DNA of 64,000 nucleotides, taken from positions 124,001 through 188,000 of the forward strand of contig NZ_JASITE010000005.1 in assembly GCF_030767025.1 (NCBI RefSeq), given 5' to 3'. Positions 9,190 to 17,737 of the stretch are shown piece after piece. Source of the DNA: Nocardia sp. CC227C. GTDB lineage: Bacteria; Actinomycetota; Actinomycetes; Mycobacteriales; Mycobacteriaceae. The notes beneath the pieces were generated by a model that saw nothing but the letters and a program-made list of their open reading frames with translations, had not been told where the DNA came from and searched no databases. Position 1 is the first letter of the stretch. Each line of letters begins with the position of its first letter. Position numbers and translations under genes: made by a program.

Positions 9190-10018
9190 AGTCACCGCCC
9201 GCCGCAAGACCGTGCGCATCTCCCCCACCGGCGTGGTGCGGCGTCCCGACACCGTTGTCGTGGAGGAACCGCTGGAGATCCGGGTCGACGGCGAATCGCT
9301 CACCGTCACCATGCGCACCCCGGGCGCGGATATCGATCTGGTGCACGGGTTCCTGTTCGGTGAGGGCCTGCTCACCGCCGCCGCGGACATCGTCACCGCC
9401 CGCTACTGCGCGGGCACCGACGAGAACGGCCGCAATACCTACAACGTGCTGGATATCCGCCTGCGCCACCCGGTTCCGGCGCGACCGCGCAACTTCCTCA
9501 CCAACAGCTCGTGCGGGCTGTGCGGCAAGACCGCGCTCGACGAGGTGCGCACCCGGCTGCCCTTCCCGATCGCCCCCGCGGGCCTCACCGTGAAGACGAC
9601 GGTCCTCGCCACCCTGCCCGGCGAACTGCGTTCCCGGCAGACGGTTTTCGACGCCACCGGCGGCCTGCACGCGGCGGGCCTGTTCACCGCCGACGGCACC
9701 GCGCTGGCCGTGCGCGAGGATGTGGGCCGCCACAATGCCGTGGACAAGGTGATCGGCTGGGCGCTGCGCGAGCACCGGCTGCCCGCACACGATCTGGTGC
9801 TCATGGTGAGCGGGCGCGCCTCCTTCGAACTGGTGCAGAAGGCCGCCATGGCTGGCATCCCGCTGCTCGGCGCGGTCTCGGCTCCCAGTTCGCTGGCGGT
9901 GGACATGGCCGAGGACGCGGGCCTGACCCTGGTCGGATTCCTGCGCGGCGACTCCATGAACGTCTACACCGGAATCCACCGCATCGCCGATGTCCACTCG
10001 TCGAGCCGGACGGTGTGA
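9182..10018 (+). CDS. fdhD: Formate dehydrogenase accessory sulfurtransferase FdhD
   Basis: 278 residues starting at the ATG overlapping the stop of the oxidoreductase gene. The CxxC motif is in NSSCGLCGK. Also present are the conserved EPLEIRVDG segment near the N-terminus, the REDVGRHNAVDKVIG motif and the SGRASFELVQK motif. FdhD passes sulfur from a cysteine desulfurase to the molybdenum cofactor of formate-dehydrogenase-type enzymes. The overlap with its client gene is the usual arrangement. Confidence 0.96.
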   Translation: MSRVTARRKTVRISPTGVVRRPDTVVVEEPLEIRVDGESLTVTMRTPGADIDLVHGFLFGEGLLTAAADIVTARYCAGTDENGRNTYNVLDIRLRHPVPARPRNFLTNSSCGLCGKTALDEVRTRLPFPIAPAGLTVKTTVLATLPGELRSRQTVFDATGGLHAAGLFTADGTALAVREDVGRHNAVDKVIGWALREHRLPAHDLVLMVSGRASFELVQKAAMAGIPLLGAVSAPSSLAVDMAEDAGLTLVGFLRGDSMNVYTGIHRIADVHSSSRTV

Positions 10019-10061
10019 TCACCGCCGCCGCACTGCTACGCTGCGACCCAGGACAAGAACC

Positions 10062-10075
10062 TAGAACACGTTTCA
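10062..10075. promoter_or_regulatory. KstR-type operator box
   Basis: TAGAACACGTTTCA fits the mycobacterial KstR consensus TnnAACnnGTTnnA at every fixed position. It lies 18-31 bases upstream of the ATG of a ketosteroid-isomerase-like gene. KstR represses sterol-catabolic genes, so site and gene function agree. The consensus is recalled knowledge and binding is inferred. Confidence 0.6.
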
Positions 10076-10092
10076 CTTTCCTGGGAGTTTTC

Positions 10093-10461
10093 ATGGCATC
10101 GCAGCCCCGCGACGTGGTCGAGCAGTATCTGAAACTGGTCGCCACCGGACCCACCGACGACATCATCGCCCTGTACGCGCCCGAGGCCACCGTCGAGGAC
10201 CCGATCGGCACCCCGACCCGGGTGGGCCACGACGCCATCCGCGAGCTCTACGCCGCACTCGAAAGCGCCGACCAGCGCGATACCGAGATGCATGCCGTCC
10301 GGGTCGCCGGTAACTCCGCCGCGGTCTCCTTCACCCTGACCGCCGTCTACGGCGACAAGCGGATGACGCTGTCGGCCATCGACACCATGGAATTCGACGA
10401 CGCGGGCAAGATCGTCGCCATGCGCGCCTACTGGGGACCCGACGACATGGTCATGGCGTAG
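10093..10461 (+). CDS. Ketosteroid isomerase-like enzyme (NTF2/SnoaL fold)
   Basis: 122 residues, GGGAG six bases before the ATG. It aligns by eye without gaps to Comamonas testosteroni steroid delta-5-isomerase through the catalytic residues: Tyr12, Asp36 (TVEDPIG) and Asp97 (SAIDTMEF) have exactly the spacing of Tyr14, Asp38 and Asp99. That enzyme moves the C5-C6 double bond of 3-oxo-steroids into conjugation. The upstream KstR-like box supports a steroid role. Without the box, a generic SnoaL-like call would be the fallback. It is probably its own transcription unit downstream of fdhD. Confidence 0.8.
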   Translation: MASQPRDVVEQYLKLVATGPTDDIIALYAPEATVEDPIGTPTRVGHDAIRELYAALESADQRDTEMHAVRVAGNSAAVSFTLTAVYGDKRMTLSAIDTMEFDDAGKIVAMRAYWGPDDMVMA

Positions 10462-10464
10462 ACC

Positions 10465-10516
10465 GTCATGGCACGGACGGTCACCGCACGAACGGTCCTG
10501 GCACGAACGGTCATGG
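10465..10516. repeat. 15-bp short tandem repeat after the isomerase gene
   Basis: Three full degenerate copies and part of a fourth of GTCMYSGCACGRACG, beginning four bases after the stop codon. No role is evident. Confidence 0.7.
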
Positions 10517-10611
10517 AACCGATCTGAGACCTGGCATCCCTTGCCCCCTCCCGCCCGCCGAATTACCGTGATCAGCATCGCTACCGATTCGGCCTGGGGC
10601 GGGAGGGCACG

Positions 10612-11181
10612 ATGCGAATCTCGTTGCGCGGCACCGCGGACGGACTCCGGGTGCGCATGCGCCTGGATGTGAACCGCCGACGGTGGCTGGCCCTGCGCAT
10701 CATGCTGGGCATCCTGGCCTTCATCGGCCTGCTGACCGGCCTGTGGGCGGTGCTGGCCCCACGCTCCTGGTACGACAGCTTCCCCGGTTTCGGAATGCGC
10801 TGGGTGAGCGTGGACGGGCCGTACAACCACCATCTGGCCGCCGATGTGGGCGCGTTCTTCCTCGCGCTGGCCGTGGTGGCGCTGGCCGCGCTGTATCTGA
10901 TGGACAGCATGGTCGCGCGGGTCGCGGGGGTGGCCTGGGCGGTATTCGGTCTGCCGCATCTGCTGTACCACGTGACGCACTGGCCCGACGAGCTGTCCGG
11001 CGTCAGCGCGGTGCTCAGCGCCGTCTCCCTGGTCCTGATCCCCGCGCTCGGCGTGGCCTGCGTCTTCGTTGCCCCGCGCGAACGCCATCCGGTGCCCGAG
11101 CCCGCACCCTTCACCCTGCGTTTTCCGCAGCGTCGCACCGGCCGGCACACCCGCGGCCAGGGCACCCGCCCGCCCCGCTGA
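10612..11181 (+). CDS. Four-TM integral membrane protein, unknown function
   Basis: 189 residues. The N-terminal 25 residues are basic. Four hydrophobic segments lie near 27-48, 77-98, 101-120 and 127-150, with a basic Pro-rich tail. Motifs WYDSFPGFGMRWV and GPYNHHLAADVGAFFLALA between TM1 and TM2 are typical of a family of small actinobacterial membrane proteins with no assigned role. A GGGAGG lies just before the ATG. It is not clearly in an operon with its neighbours. Confidence 0.75.
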   Translation: MRISLRGTADGLRVRMRLDVNRRRWLALRIMLGILAFIGLLTGLWAVLAPRSWYDSFPGFGMRWVSVDGPYNHHLAADVGAFFLALAVVALAALYLMDSMVARVAGVAWAVFGLPHLLYHVTHWPDELSGVSAVLSAVSLVLIPALGVACVFVAPRERHPVPEPAPFTLRFPQRRTGRHTRGQGTRPPR

Positions 11182-11509
11182 CCCGGCCCGGAGCATCGGT
11201 GTCGGAGACTCGCACCGGGTGCGATGAATTCTCGCTCGCCGCACCGTCGTAACAGGTGTAGCGCAAGCGCCGATTTCCGAAGCAGGAATGAAGGTTCAAA
11301 GGCGAACCAGGAGAGTCAACGGCGATTCTCGCCCCGGGCGCGATCGGCTCCCCCGATCGTCACCGATTCCGACAAACAGGAGATCCCATGGAGCTTCTGC
11401 TACCAGCTTCGTGACACCGTGAGCCGAGTCACCCCCGGCTACCCGTCACGTTCGGTGGGCCCGCCTCGTCCAAGGGACAACACCATCCCACGGATCGAAG
11501 GAGACCGTC
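11182..11509. other. Intergenic region upstream of AhpD-like gene
   Basis: 328 bases. It holds a small palindrome (CGCACCGGGTGCG, 11212-11224) and a possible 8-codon leader ORF at 11388-11414. The downstream 95 bases contain no other convincing gene. This is the likely promoter region of the AhpD-like gene. Confidence 0.5.
11388..11414 (+). CDS. Possible leader peptide, 8 residues
   Basis: An ATG with CAGGAG five bases upstream starts MELLLPAS followed by TGA, about 95 bases before the AhpD-like gene. It is Leu-rich and has a good ribosome site, but a short ORF like this can occur by chance. No attenuator hairpin is obvious. Confidence 0.25.
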   Translation: MELLLPAS

Positions 11510-12085
11510 ATGGGTAGCACCCGAATTCCCACCGTCGCGCCGCAACAGGCCGGTCTGCTCACGCGGATCGCCTACCGGTACAGCAAGCGCCGCTTCGGCG
11601 AGGTGCCGGAACCGTTCGCGGTGCTGGCCAACCATCCGAAGCTGATGCGGGCCGCGGGCGTGCACGAGACGATGGTGGAGAAGGCGTCCACGGAACTGCC
11701 CGCCGCCGTCCGCGAGATCGCGGTCTTCCGGGTGGCGTCGACCGTCGGCTGCTCCTGGTGCGTGGATTTCGGCACCATGCTCATGAAGCATTCCGATCTG
11801 GATGTCGACAAGCTCCGGCACATCGACGAGTTCGCGACCTCCCCGCACTACAGCGCGGACGAGCGCGCCGCCATCGCCTACGCCGACGCCATGACCGCGA
11901 CCCCGCCCACCGTCACCGACGAGCAGGTCACCGACCTGAAGCGGCGTTTCGGGACAGCGGGTGTGATGGAGTTGACCTACCAGATCGCGCTGGAGAACTC
12001 GCGCTCGCGCACCTATCACGCGCTGGGCATCACCGACCAGGGCTTCAGCCGGGACGCCTGCCGCGTCCCCTGGGCCCGGGACTGA
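11510..12085 (+). CDS. Carboxymuconolactone decarboxylase/AhpD-like protein
   Basis: 191 residues, with GAAGGAG before the ATG. The AhpD-like CxxC is in VGCSWCVDFGTML; the usual CxxCxxxH histidine is Gly/Thr here, so it is a variant. A C-terminal helix bundle (ELTYQIALENSRSRTYHALG) follows. Such proteins are alkylhydroperoxidase-like, but many act in other pathways. It stands alone and ends in a shared terminator with convergent clpX. Confidence 0.85.
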   Translation: MGSTRIPTVAPQQAGLLTRIAYRYSKRRFGEVPEPFAVLANHPKLMRAAGVHETMVEKASTELPAAVREIAVFRVASTVGCSWCVDFGTMLMKHSDLDVDKLRHIDEFATSPHYSADERAAIAYADAMTATPPTVTDEQVTDLKRRFGTAGVMELTYQIALENSRSRTYHALGITDQGFSRDACRVPWARD

Positions 12086-12113
12086 CCTCCGCCCGCAGAC
12101 CCGCACACAGCAC

Positions 12114-12142
12114 GGTGGCCCCGCGACAATCGCGGGGCCACC
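12114..12142. terminator. Bidirectional hairpin between AhpD-like gene and clpX
   Basis: A perfect 12-bp stem (GGTGGCCCCGCG / CGCGGGGCCACC) with a 5-base loop between two convergent genes. The plus-strand side is followed by GGTGGTTT. Confidence 0.8.
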
Positions 12143-12178
12143 GGTGGTTTCGGGATCGGGTACGAACCCGGGGGCGTC

Positions 12179-13462
12179 CTACGCCGACTTCTCGCGGCGC
12201 TCCGGACCCTGCTGGCGCTTGCGCGGCACGATGGTCGGGAGCACATTGTCGTTGACGGTGTCGGCGGTGACGACGACCTTGGCCACGTCATCGCGGCTGG
12301 GAATGTCGTACATGGTCGGCAGGAGGACCTCCTCCATGATGGCGCGCAGGCCACGCGCGCCGGTGCCGCGCAGAATCGCCTGATCGGCAACGGCTTCCAG
12401 TGCGTCCTGCGTGAATTCCAGGTCCACGCCGTCCATTTCGAACAGCCGCACGTACTGCTTGACGAGCGCGTTCTTCGGTTCGGCCAGAATCCGGACCAGC
12501 GATTCCTTGTCCAGGTTGGTGACCGACGCGACCACGGGCAGTCGGCCGATGAATTCGGGGATGAGACCGAACTTGATCAGATCCTCCGGCATCACCTCGG
12601 CGAAGTGATCGGTGGTGTCGACCTCGGCCTTGGAGCGCACCTCGGCACCGAAACCGATACCGCGCTTGCCGATTCGATCCTGGACGATCTTCTCCAGCCC
12701 CGCGAACGCACCCGCCACGATGAACAGCACATTGGTGGTGTCGATCTGGATGAATTCCTGATGCGGATGCTTGCGCCCGCCCTGCGGCGGCACCGACGCC
12801 TGCGTGCCCTCGAGAATCTTCAGCAGCGCCTGCTGCACGCCCTCGCCCGACACATCGCGGGTGATGGACGGGTTCTCCGACTTGCGGGCGATCTTGTCGA
12901 CCTCGTCGATGTAGATGATGCCCGTCTCGGCGCGCTTCACGTCGTAGTCGGCGGCCTGGATGAGTTTCAGCAGGATGTTCTCGACATCCTCGCCGACATA
13001 ACCGGCCTCGGTCAGGGCGGTGGCGTCGGCGATGGCGAACGGCACGTTCAGCATCTTGGCCAGCGTCTGCGCCAGATAGGTCTTGCCGCAGCCGGTCGGG
13101 CCCAGCATGAGGATGTTCGACTTGGCCAATTCGACCGCTTCACCACGGGGATCGCGGCCCTTGTCGCCCGCCTGAATCCGCTTGTAGTGGTTGTACACGG
13201 CCACGGCGAGATTGCGCTTGGCGGAATCCTGCCCGATCACGTACTGCTCGAGGAAGTCCCGGATCTCCGTGGGCTTCGGGAGCTCGTCGAGTTTGACCTC
13301 GCTCGATTCAGCGAGTTCCTCCTCGATGATCTCATTGCACAGATCGATGCACTCGTCGCAGATGTACACCCCCGGTCCCGCAATGAGCTTCTTGACCTGC
13401 TTCTGGCTCTTCCCACAGAACGAGCACTTGAGCAGATCGCCGCCATCACCGATGCGCGCCAT
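12179..13462 (-). CDS. clpX: ATP-dependent Clp protease ATP-binding subunit ClpX
   Basis: 427 residues from the ATG giving [18 protein letters not shown], the standard actinobacterial ClpX start. The zinc-binding domain has C13, C16, C35 and C38. Walker A is GPTGCGKT and Walker B is [10 protein letters not shown]. The pore loop is GYVGEDVE. An IGF sequence (RGIGFGAE) is the loop region that docks on ClpP. ClpX unfolds substrates such as SsrA-tagged proteins and feeds them to ClpP1P2, encoded just upstream on the same strand. The 285-base gap suggests its own promoter. Confidence 0.98.
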   Translation of the reverse strand: MARIGDGGDLLKCSFCGKSQKQVKKLIAGPGVYICDECIDLCNEIIEEELAESSEVKLDELPKPTEIRDFLEQYVIGQDSAKRNLAVAVYNHYKRIQAGDKGRDPRGEAVELAKSNILMLGPTGCGKTYLAQTLAKMLNVPFAIADATALTEAGYVGEDVENILLKLIQAADYDVKRAETGIIYIDEVDKIARKSENPSITRDVSGEGVQQALLKILEGTQASVPPQGGRKHPHQEFIQIDTTNVLFIVAGAFAGLEKIVQDRIGKRGIGFGAEVRSKAEVDTTDHFAEVMPEDLIKFGLIPEFIGRLPVVASVTNLDKESLVRILAEPKNALVKQYVRLFEMDGVDLEFTQDALEAVADQAILRGTGARGLRAIMEEVLLPTMYDIPSRDDVAKVVVTADTVNDNVLPTIVPRKRQQGPERREKSA

Positions 13463-13636
13463 CTCCTGGGTCCCTACTTCCTTGTCCGCGTGCAACCGTC
13501 TGTCTCGGCTGCCGGAGCCTGCCACCTATCCAGCGTATGCCCTCACCCCGGAGCGGCAATTCGCTTACCGCCTTCAGATGTGAGCGGTTCGGCAGAGCCG
13601 ACAACCACGAGCAAAGGTCCCTAGAGTGACCGTACC

Positions 13637-13647
13637 CGCTATTCGCG
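13637..13647. promoter_or_regulatory. Possible ClgR-type box upstream of clpX
   Basis: CGC-N5-GCG (CGCTATTCGCG on the plus strand) lies about 175 bases upstream of the clpX start. It resembles the core of ClgR sites reported for actinobacterial clp genes. The motif is short and GC-rich, so chance occurrence is possible. Confidence 0.3.
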
Positions 13648-13747
13648 ACCGAGGTCGATAACTTGAGCACGTTTCTCGCCGGACATGTGCGTGGACTCAC
13701 CCCTGCCGGGTGGCGGAGCCGCACCCGCCCCGCCACCGGAACACCGC

Positions 13748-14425
13748 CTAACGCTGCGCGCTGAGCTTGCGGTATTCGAACACCGTGTCGACGATTCCGT
13801 AATCCTTCGCCTCGTCGGCGGTGAGGATCTTGTCGCGGTCGGTGTCGCGGCGGATGATCTCGGCCTCCTTGCCCGTGTGGCGGGCGAGGATGGTGTCGAG
13901 CAGCGAGCGCGTGCGCTCGATCTCCGCGGCCTGGATCTCCAGGTCGGAGACCTGACCCTGGAACGCGCCCTGGGTGTAGGGCTGGTGGATGAGGACGCGC
14001 GCGTTGGGCAGCGCGGCGCGCTTGCCGGGCGCGCCCGCGGCCAGCAGCACCGCCGCCGCCGAGGCCGCCTGGCCCAGGCACACGGTGGCCACGTCGGCGC
14101 GCACGTACTGCATGGTGTCGTAGATGGCCATCAGCGAGACCGGGGAGCCGCCGGGCGAGTTGATGTACATGGTGATGTCGCGGTCGGGATCCAGCGATTC
14201 CAGCACCAGCAGCTGCGCCATGATGTCGTTGGCCGAGGTGTCGTCGATGGGCGCGCCGAGGAAGATGATGCGCTCCTCGAACAACTTGGTGTACGGGTTG
14301 GTCTCCTTGACGCCGAAGCTGGTCTGCTCGGTGTAGGAGGGCAGGATGTAGCGGGACTGCGGCAGGCTGGAGCCCGCGGCGGCGAAAGTGATGCCCGCGG
14401 CCCGCGGATCGATCATGTACGACAT
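13748..14425 (-). CDS. clpP2: ClpP2, ATP-dependent Clp protease proteolytic subunit
   Basis: 225 residues from the ATG at 14425, which has GGAG seven bases upstream; a TTG four codons earlier is less likely. The catalytic triad is Ser122 (GQAASAAAV), His147 (VLIHQP) and the Asp in DTDRDKIL. The long N-terminus before SRYILPSY and the AASAA serine motif match the mycobacterial ClpP2 subunit. It forms a mixed tetradecamer with ClpP1. It follows clpP1 by about 37 bases, in one operon. Confidence 0.97.
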   Translation of the reverse strand: MSYMIDPRAAGITFAAAGSSLPQSRYILPSYTEQTSFGVKETNPYTKLFEERIIFLGAPIDDTSANDIMAQLLVLESLDPDRDITMYINSPGGSPVSLMAIYDTMQYVRADVATVCLGQAASAAAVLLAAGAPGKRAALPNARVLIHQPYTQGAFQGQVSDLEIQAAEIERTRSLLDTILARHTGKEAEIIRRDTDRDKILTADEAKDYGIVDTVFEYRKLSAQR

Positions 14426-14462
14426 AGATGTCTCCAAGAGGTCTGAGTGGGTGGGCTGCGGA

Positions 14463-15044
14463 CTAGTTGCCGTTCGCCTGACGTGAGTGGGTGATCACGT
14501 GGTCGATGAAGCCGTAGTCGAGCGCCTCGTTGGGCGTGAACCAGCGGTCGCGGTCGGCGTCGGCGGTGACCTGCTCCACCGACTTGCCGGTGTGCTGCGC
14601 CTGCAACTCGTTCAATTCGCGCTTGGTGTAGGCGAACTGCTCGGCCTGGATGGCGATGTCGGCCGCGGAGCCGCCGATGCCCGCCGACGGCTGGTGCATC
14701 ATGATCCGCGAGTGCGGCAGCGCGTAGCGCTTGCCCTTGGTGCCCGCGGCCAGCAGGAACTGGCCCATGGAGGCGGCCAGGCCCATGGCGACGGTGCGGA
14801 TGTCGCACTCCGCGAACTGCATGGTGTCGTAGATCGCCATACCCGCGGTCACCGAGCCACCCGGCGAGTTGATGTACAGCGAGATGTCCCGGGTCGGGTC
14901 TTCCGCCGACAGCAGGAGGATCTGGGCGCAGAGCTTGTTGGCGATGTCGTCGTCGACCTGGCTGCCCAAGAAGATGATGCGCTCGCGCAGCAACCGCTCG
15001 TACACCGAATCACTGAGGTTGAGTCCCGCAGTCGGCGACGTCAT
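14463..15044 (-). CDS. clpP1: ClpP1, ATP-dependent Clp protease proteolytic subunit
   Basis: 193 residues from the ATG at 15044, with AGGGG five bases upstream. A GTG at 15071 would add nine residues and is also plausible. The triad is Ser92 (GLAASMGQF), His117 (IMMHQP) and the Asp in [26 protein letters not shown] is the standard ClpP core. First gene of clpP1P2; essential in mycobacteria. The terminator behind tig separates it from that gene. Confidence 0.97.
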   Translation of the reverse strand: MTSPTAGLNLSDSVYERLLRERIIFLGSQVDDDIANKLCAQILLLSAEDPTRDISLYINSPGGSVTAGMAIYDTMQFAECDIRTVAMGLAASMGQFLLAAGTKGKRYALPHSRIMMHQPSAGIGGSAADIAIQAEQFAYTKRELNELQAQHTGKSVEQVTADADRDRWFTPNEALDYGFIDHVITHSRQANGN

Positions 15045-15140
15045 CTGCACCCCTGCCTGATTGATTGTCACGGATACCTGCCCTCTCTCACCGGCCTGGT
15101 CCCACCAAGCCCTACCTGATTCGCTGACACAAACCCTAAC

Positions 15141-15180
15141 GAAGCAGGGCGGCACCGAACTCCCGGTACCGCCCTGCTTC
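15141..15180 (-). terminator. Terminator downstream of tig
   Basis: A 16-bp stem with one mismatch (GAAGCAGGGCGGCACC / GGTACCGCCCTGCTTC) and an 8-base loop, between the tig stop and the clpP1 start. It is followed on the minus strand by GTTAGGGTTTGTG. Confidence 0.85.
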
Positions 15181-15233
15181 GCTCACAGCGCAAAACCTAC
15201 ACGCGCCGCAGTGCCGTTCTTATTCGGCCTCGT

Positions 15234-16628
15234 CTACTTGGCCTCGGCCTCGGCGGCGTCGGCCACCTCGGCGAGTTCCTGGGCGGAGACTTCCTCGGCC
15301 TCCTCGGCCGGAGCGCCGAACATCTCGGCGGTGTCCACGGTGTTGCCCGCGGTGTCGGTGACGGTGGCGGCGGTGACCACACCTGCGAGGGCCTTGCCGC
15401 GGCGCACGTCGGCGAAGATCGCACCGAGCTGACCCGCCTGCTGCACCTGCTGGATGAACTGATCGGGCGACATGCCGTAGCGCTGCGCCTGGAAGATGAT
15501 CCGCTCGGTCAGCTCGTCCTGGCCGACCTGGGTGTTCTCCTGCTCGGCGACGACGTCGAGCACCAACTGGGTCTTGACCGACTTCTCGGCCGCCTCCTTG
15601 GTGTCGGCGTCGAACTCCTCGCGGGAGGAGCCCTGCGCCTCCAGCGCCTCGGCCAGCTTGGCCTCGTCGTGGTCGAAGCCGTGCACGGCGTCGTGCAGCA
15701 CGGCGTCGATCTCGGCCTGGACGACCTTCTCCGGCAGCGGCACCTCGGTGGCCGCCAGCAGGGCCTCCAGCACCTTGTCGCGGATCTCGCCCGCCTGCTG
15801 CACCTTCTTGGACTGCTCGACGCGCTTGACCAGATCGGCCTTCAGCTCGTCGATGGTGTCGAATTCGCTTGCCATCTGCGCGAATTCGTCATCGGCCTCG
15901 GGCAGCTCGCGCTCCTTGACCGAGTTCACCTTGACCGTGATGACGGCGTCGGAGCCCGCGTGCTCACCGGCGACCAGCTTGGAGGTGAAGTCCGTGGACT
16001 CCTCCGCCTTCAGGCCGATGAGGGCCTCGTCCAGGCCCTCGATGAGCTGGCCGGAGCCGACCTCGTGCGACAGGCCGGTGGTCGAGGCCTCCTCGACCGG
16101 CTCGCCGTCCACGGTGGCGGACAGGTCGATGGACACGAAGTCGCCGTTCTCGATGGCGCGCTCGACCGAGGTCAGGGTGCCGAAGCGCTGGCGCAGCGAA
16201 TCCAGCTGCTTCTCCACGTCCTCATCGGCGACCTCGATCGGGTCCACGGTGACCGACAGGGTGGAGAAGTCGGGCAGGGTGATCTCGGGGCGCACGTCGA
16301 CCTCGGCGGTGAACGCCAGCTCCTGGCCGTCCTCGATCTTGGTGATCTCGATCTCGGGCTGGCCGATGACCTTCACCTCGGAGGTCATGACGGCTTCGCT
16401 GTAGCGCTTGGGCAGCACGTCGTTGACGACCTGCTCCAGCACCGCGCCGCGACCGAGACGGGCCTCGAGGAGCTTGGCCGGGGCCTTGCCCGGACGGAAT
16501 CCGGGAATGCGGACCTGCGACGCCAGCGCCTTGTACGCCTTGTCGAAGTCCGGCTTCAGCTCCTCGAAGGGCACCTCGACATTGATCCGGACCCGGGTCG
16601 GGCTCAGCTGCTCGACGGTGCTCTTCAC
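15234..16628 (-). CDS. tig: Trigger factor (ribosome-associated chaperone and prolyl isomerase)
   Basis: 464 residues. The GTG at 16628 is chosen because AAGGAG lies seven bases upstream and the product begins [12 protein letters not shown] as in mycobacterial Tig; an ATG two codons earlier sits almost on the ribosome site. The ribosome-binding domain carries the signature GFRPGKAP near residue 47-54. A PPIase domain is in the middle ([23 protein letters not shown]), with a long helical C-terminus and an Ala/Glu-rich tail. It sits upstream of clpP1P2-clpX, as in mycobacteria. Confidence 0.97.
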   Translation of the reverse strand: MKSTVEQLSPTRVRINVEVPFEELKPDFDKAYKALASQVRIPGFRPGKAPAKLLEARLGRGAVLEQVVNDVLPKRYSEAVMTSEVKVIGQPEIEITKIEDGQELAFTAEVDVRPEITLPDFSTLSVTVDPIEVADEDVEKQLDSLRQRFGTLTSVERAIENGDFVSIDLSATVDGEPVEEASTTGLSHEVGSGQLIEGLDEALIGLKAEESTDFTSKLVAGEHAGSDAVITVKVNSVKERELPEADDEFAQMASEFDTIDELKADLVKRVEQSKKVQQAGEIRDKVLEALLAATEVPLPEKVVQAEIDAVLHDAVHGFDHDEAKLAEALEAQGSSREEFDADTKEAAEKSVKTQLVLDVVAEQENTQVGQDELTERIIFQAQRYGMSPDQFIQQVQQAGQLGAIFADVRRGKALAGVVTAATVTDTAGNTVDTAEMFGAPAEEAEEVSAQELAEVADAAEAEAK

Positions 16629-16740
16629 GGACATGCTCCTTGTTCGTTGGTTCGTTCGTTCGTGTTGACGGCTCGGTCCCCCCGTAGGCATCCCGACCAG
16701 GGTAGTCGACGGTGGTTCCGGCGATGCAATCGGCTGCGTA

Positions 16741-16765
16741 GGGGCCGCGACGTCCACGCGGCCCC
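16741..16765 (-). terminator. Hairpin after the FKBP lipoprotein gene
   Basis: A perfect 9-bp stem (GGGGCCGCG / CGCGGCCCC) with a 7-base loop, about 30 bases downstream of the lipoprotein stop and before the tig promoter region. It has no T-tract. Confidence 0.55.
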
Positions 16766-16793
16766 GCGAGCGCGGGTGAATTCGGGCGGGGCG

Positions 16794-17360
16794 CTAGCCC
16801 ACCTGCACCGCGTCGGTCACGAAGACCAGGGTCTCGTTCGGCTTCATCCCCCCGCGGCTGCTGGAGCCGTAGCCCAGGTCCGGCGGGACGATGAGCAGGC
16901 GGCGGCTGCCCTCGGTGACGCCCTCCAGGCCGGTGTCCCACCCTTCGATGACCATGCCCGCGCCCAGGGTCAGCGGGAAGGTCTCACCGCGGTCGAAGGA
17001 GCTGTCCAGCTTCTTCCTGTCCGACCAGGTGACGAGCGTGTAGTTCATGGTCAGCTGATCGCCCGCCTGCGCGGCCGGGCCGTCGCCGACCACCAGGTCC
17101 TTCACGACGAGCTGGGTCGGCGGATCGCAGTCGTCCGGAATGGTGATCTCCGGTGCCTCCCCGAACCCGCCGGCCACGCCGATGTCCTCGGCGGTGCACT
17201 CGCGGCCCTTGGACTCGGTGGTCTGCGGCGCCGCCGCGACGCTCGTGGACTCGGTGGTCTTCGGGTCGGCGGACTCGCTCGTGTCCTCGCCACAGCCCGC
17301 CAACGCCAGCACGGCGCAGGCCGCCACGCCGATCGACCCGATCCTGCCCACCACGCGCAT
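16794..17360 (-). CDS. FKBP-type peptidyl-prolyl isomerase lipoprotein
   Basis: 188 residues. The ATG at 17360 has GAGGAG six bases upstream; the ATG at 17366 abuts that site. The signal peptide ends in a lipobox LAGC, so it should be a membrane-anchored lipoprotein outside the cell. A Thr/Ser-rich spacer is followed by an FKBP domain (GDQLTMNYTLVTW, FPLTLGAGMVIEGWDTGLEGVTEGSRRLLIVPPDLGYG). The VIEGW and GYG pocket motifs are intact. It folds exported proteins. It sits upstream of the cytoplasmic isomerase-chaperone tig on the same strand. Confidence 0.92.
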   Translation of the reverse strand: MRVVGRIGSIGVAACAVLALAGCGEDTSESADPKTTESTSVAAAPQTTESKGRECTAEDIGVAGGFGEAPEITIPDDCDPPTQLVVKDLVVGDGPAAQAGDQLTMNYTLVTWSDRKKLDSSFDRGETFPLTLGAGMVIEGWDTGLEGVTEGSRRLLIVPPDLGYGSSSRGGMKPNETLVFVTDAVQVG

Positions 17361-17737
17361 CCGCATCTCCTCGCTGCATGTCCGGCCACCCGGCGGGCGG
17401 CGATGTCCGCGCCGAAACTACACGAACCAGCCGAGCGGGTTCCCAACTCACCGTGCCGCCTCCGCTCCCACGCCGGTGCGGGAGCGGCAGGTGTCGGCAA
17501 TTCCCGGGCTACGCAGCGGGCGCGGTCCATTCCTCAGCACGAGTCACGGGTCGATCGGAAGCCTGTGGATCAGACCCGGGTGCGCCTCGCGACACGTCGA
17601 TTCACCGGAGGGCGCGCTCAGGCCGGATCGGCGCGGTCGACCACGGAATCGGGTCCATTTGGGTCTGTTGCCGACCGTGCGGCGGCGCGCGGGTGAATTC
17701 GATTGCGGGTGCTCCGCGGGTGGGAGACGATCGCCGG
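17361..17737. other. Divergent promoter region between FKBP lipoprotein gene and hen1
   Basis: 377 bases, no convincing gene. It contains a hairpin at 17462-17487 (8-bp stem CCGCTCCC / GGGAGCGG). It should hold promoters for both flanking genes, but I cannot assign -35/-10 boxes with confidence. Confidence 0.5.

Noticed and set aside
6760..9396. 878-codon minus-strand frame across the fdhF-like gene
   Set aside because: Antisense to a clear molybdopterin oxidoreductase; no motif.
11224..11517. 97-codon frame upstream of the AhpD-like gene
   Set aside because: No ribosome site, disordered composition, and it overlaps the next gene's start in another frame.
16640..16665. Short GTTC-type repeats upstream of tig as a regulatory array
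   Set aside because: Only a few four-base units with irregular spacing; not distinguishable from chance simple sequence in the leader.
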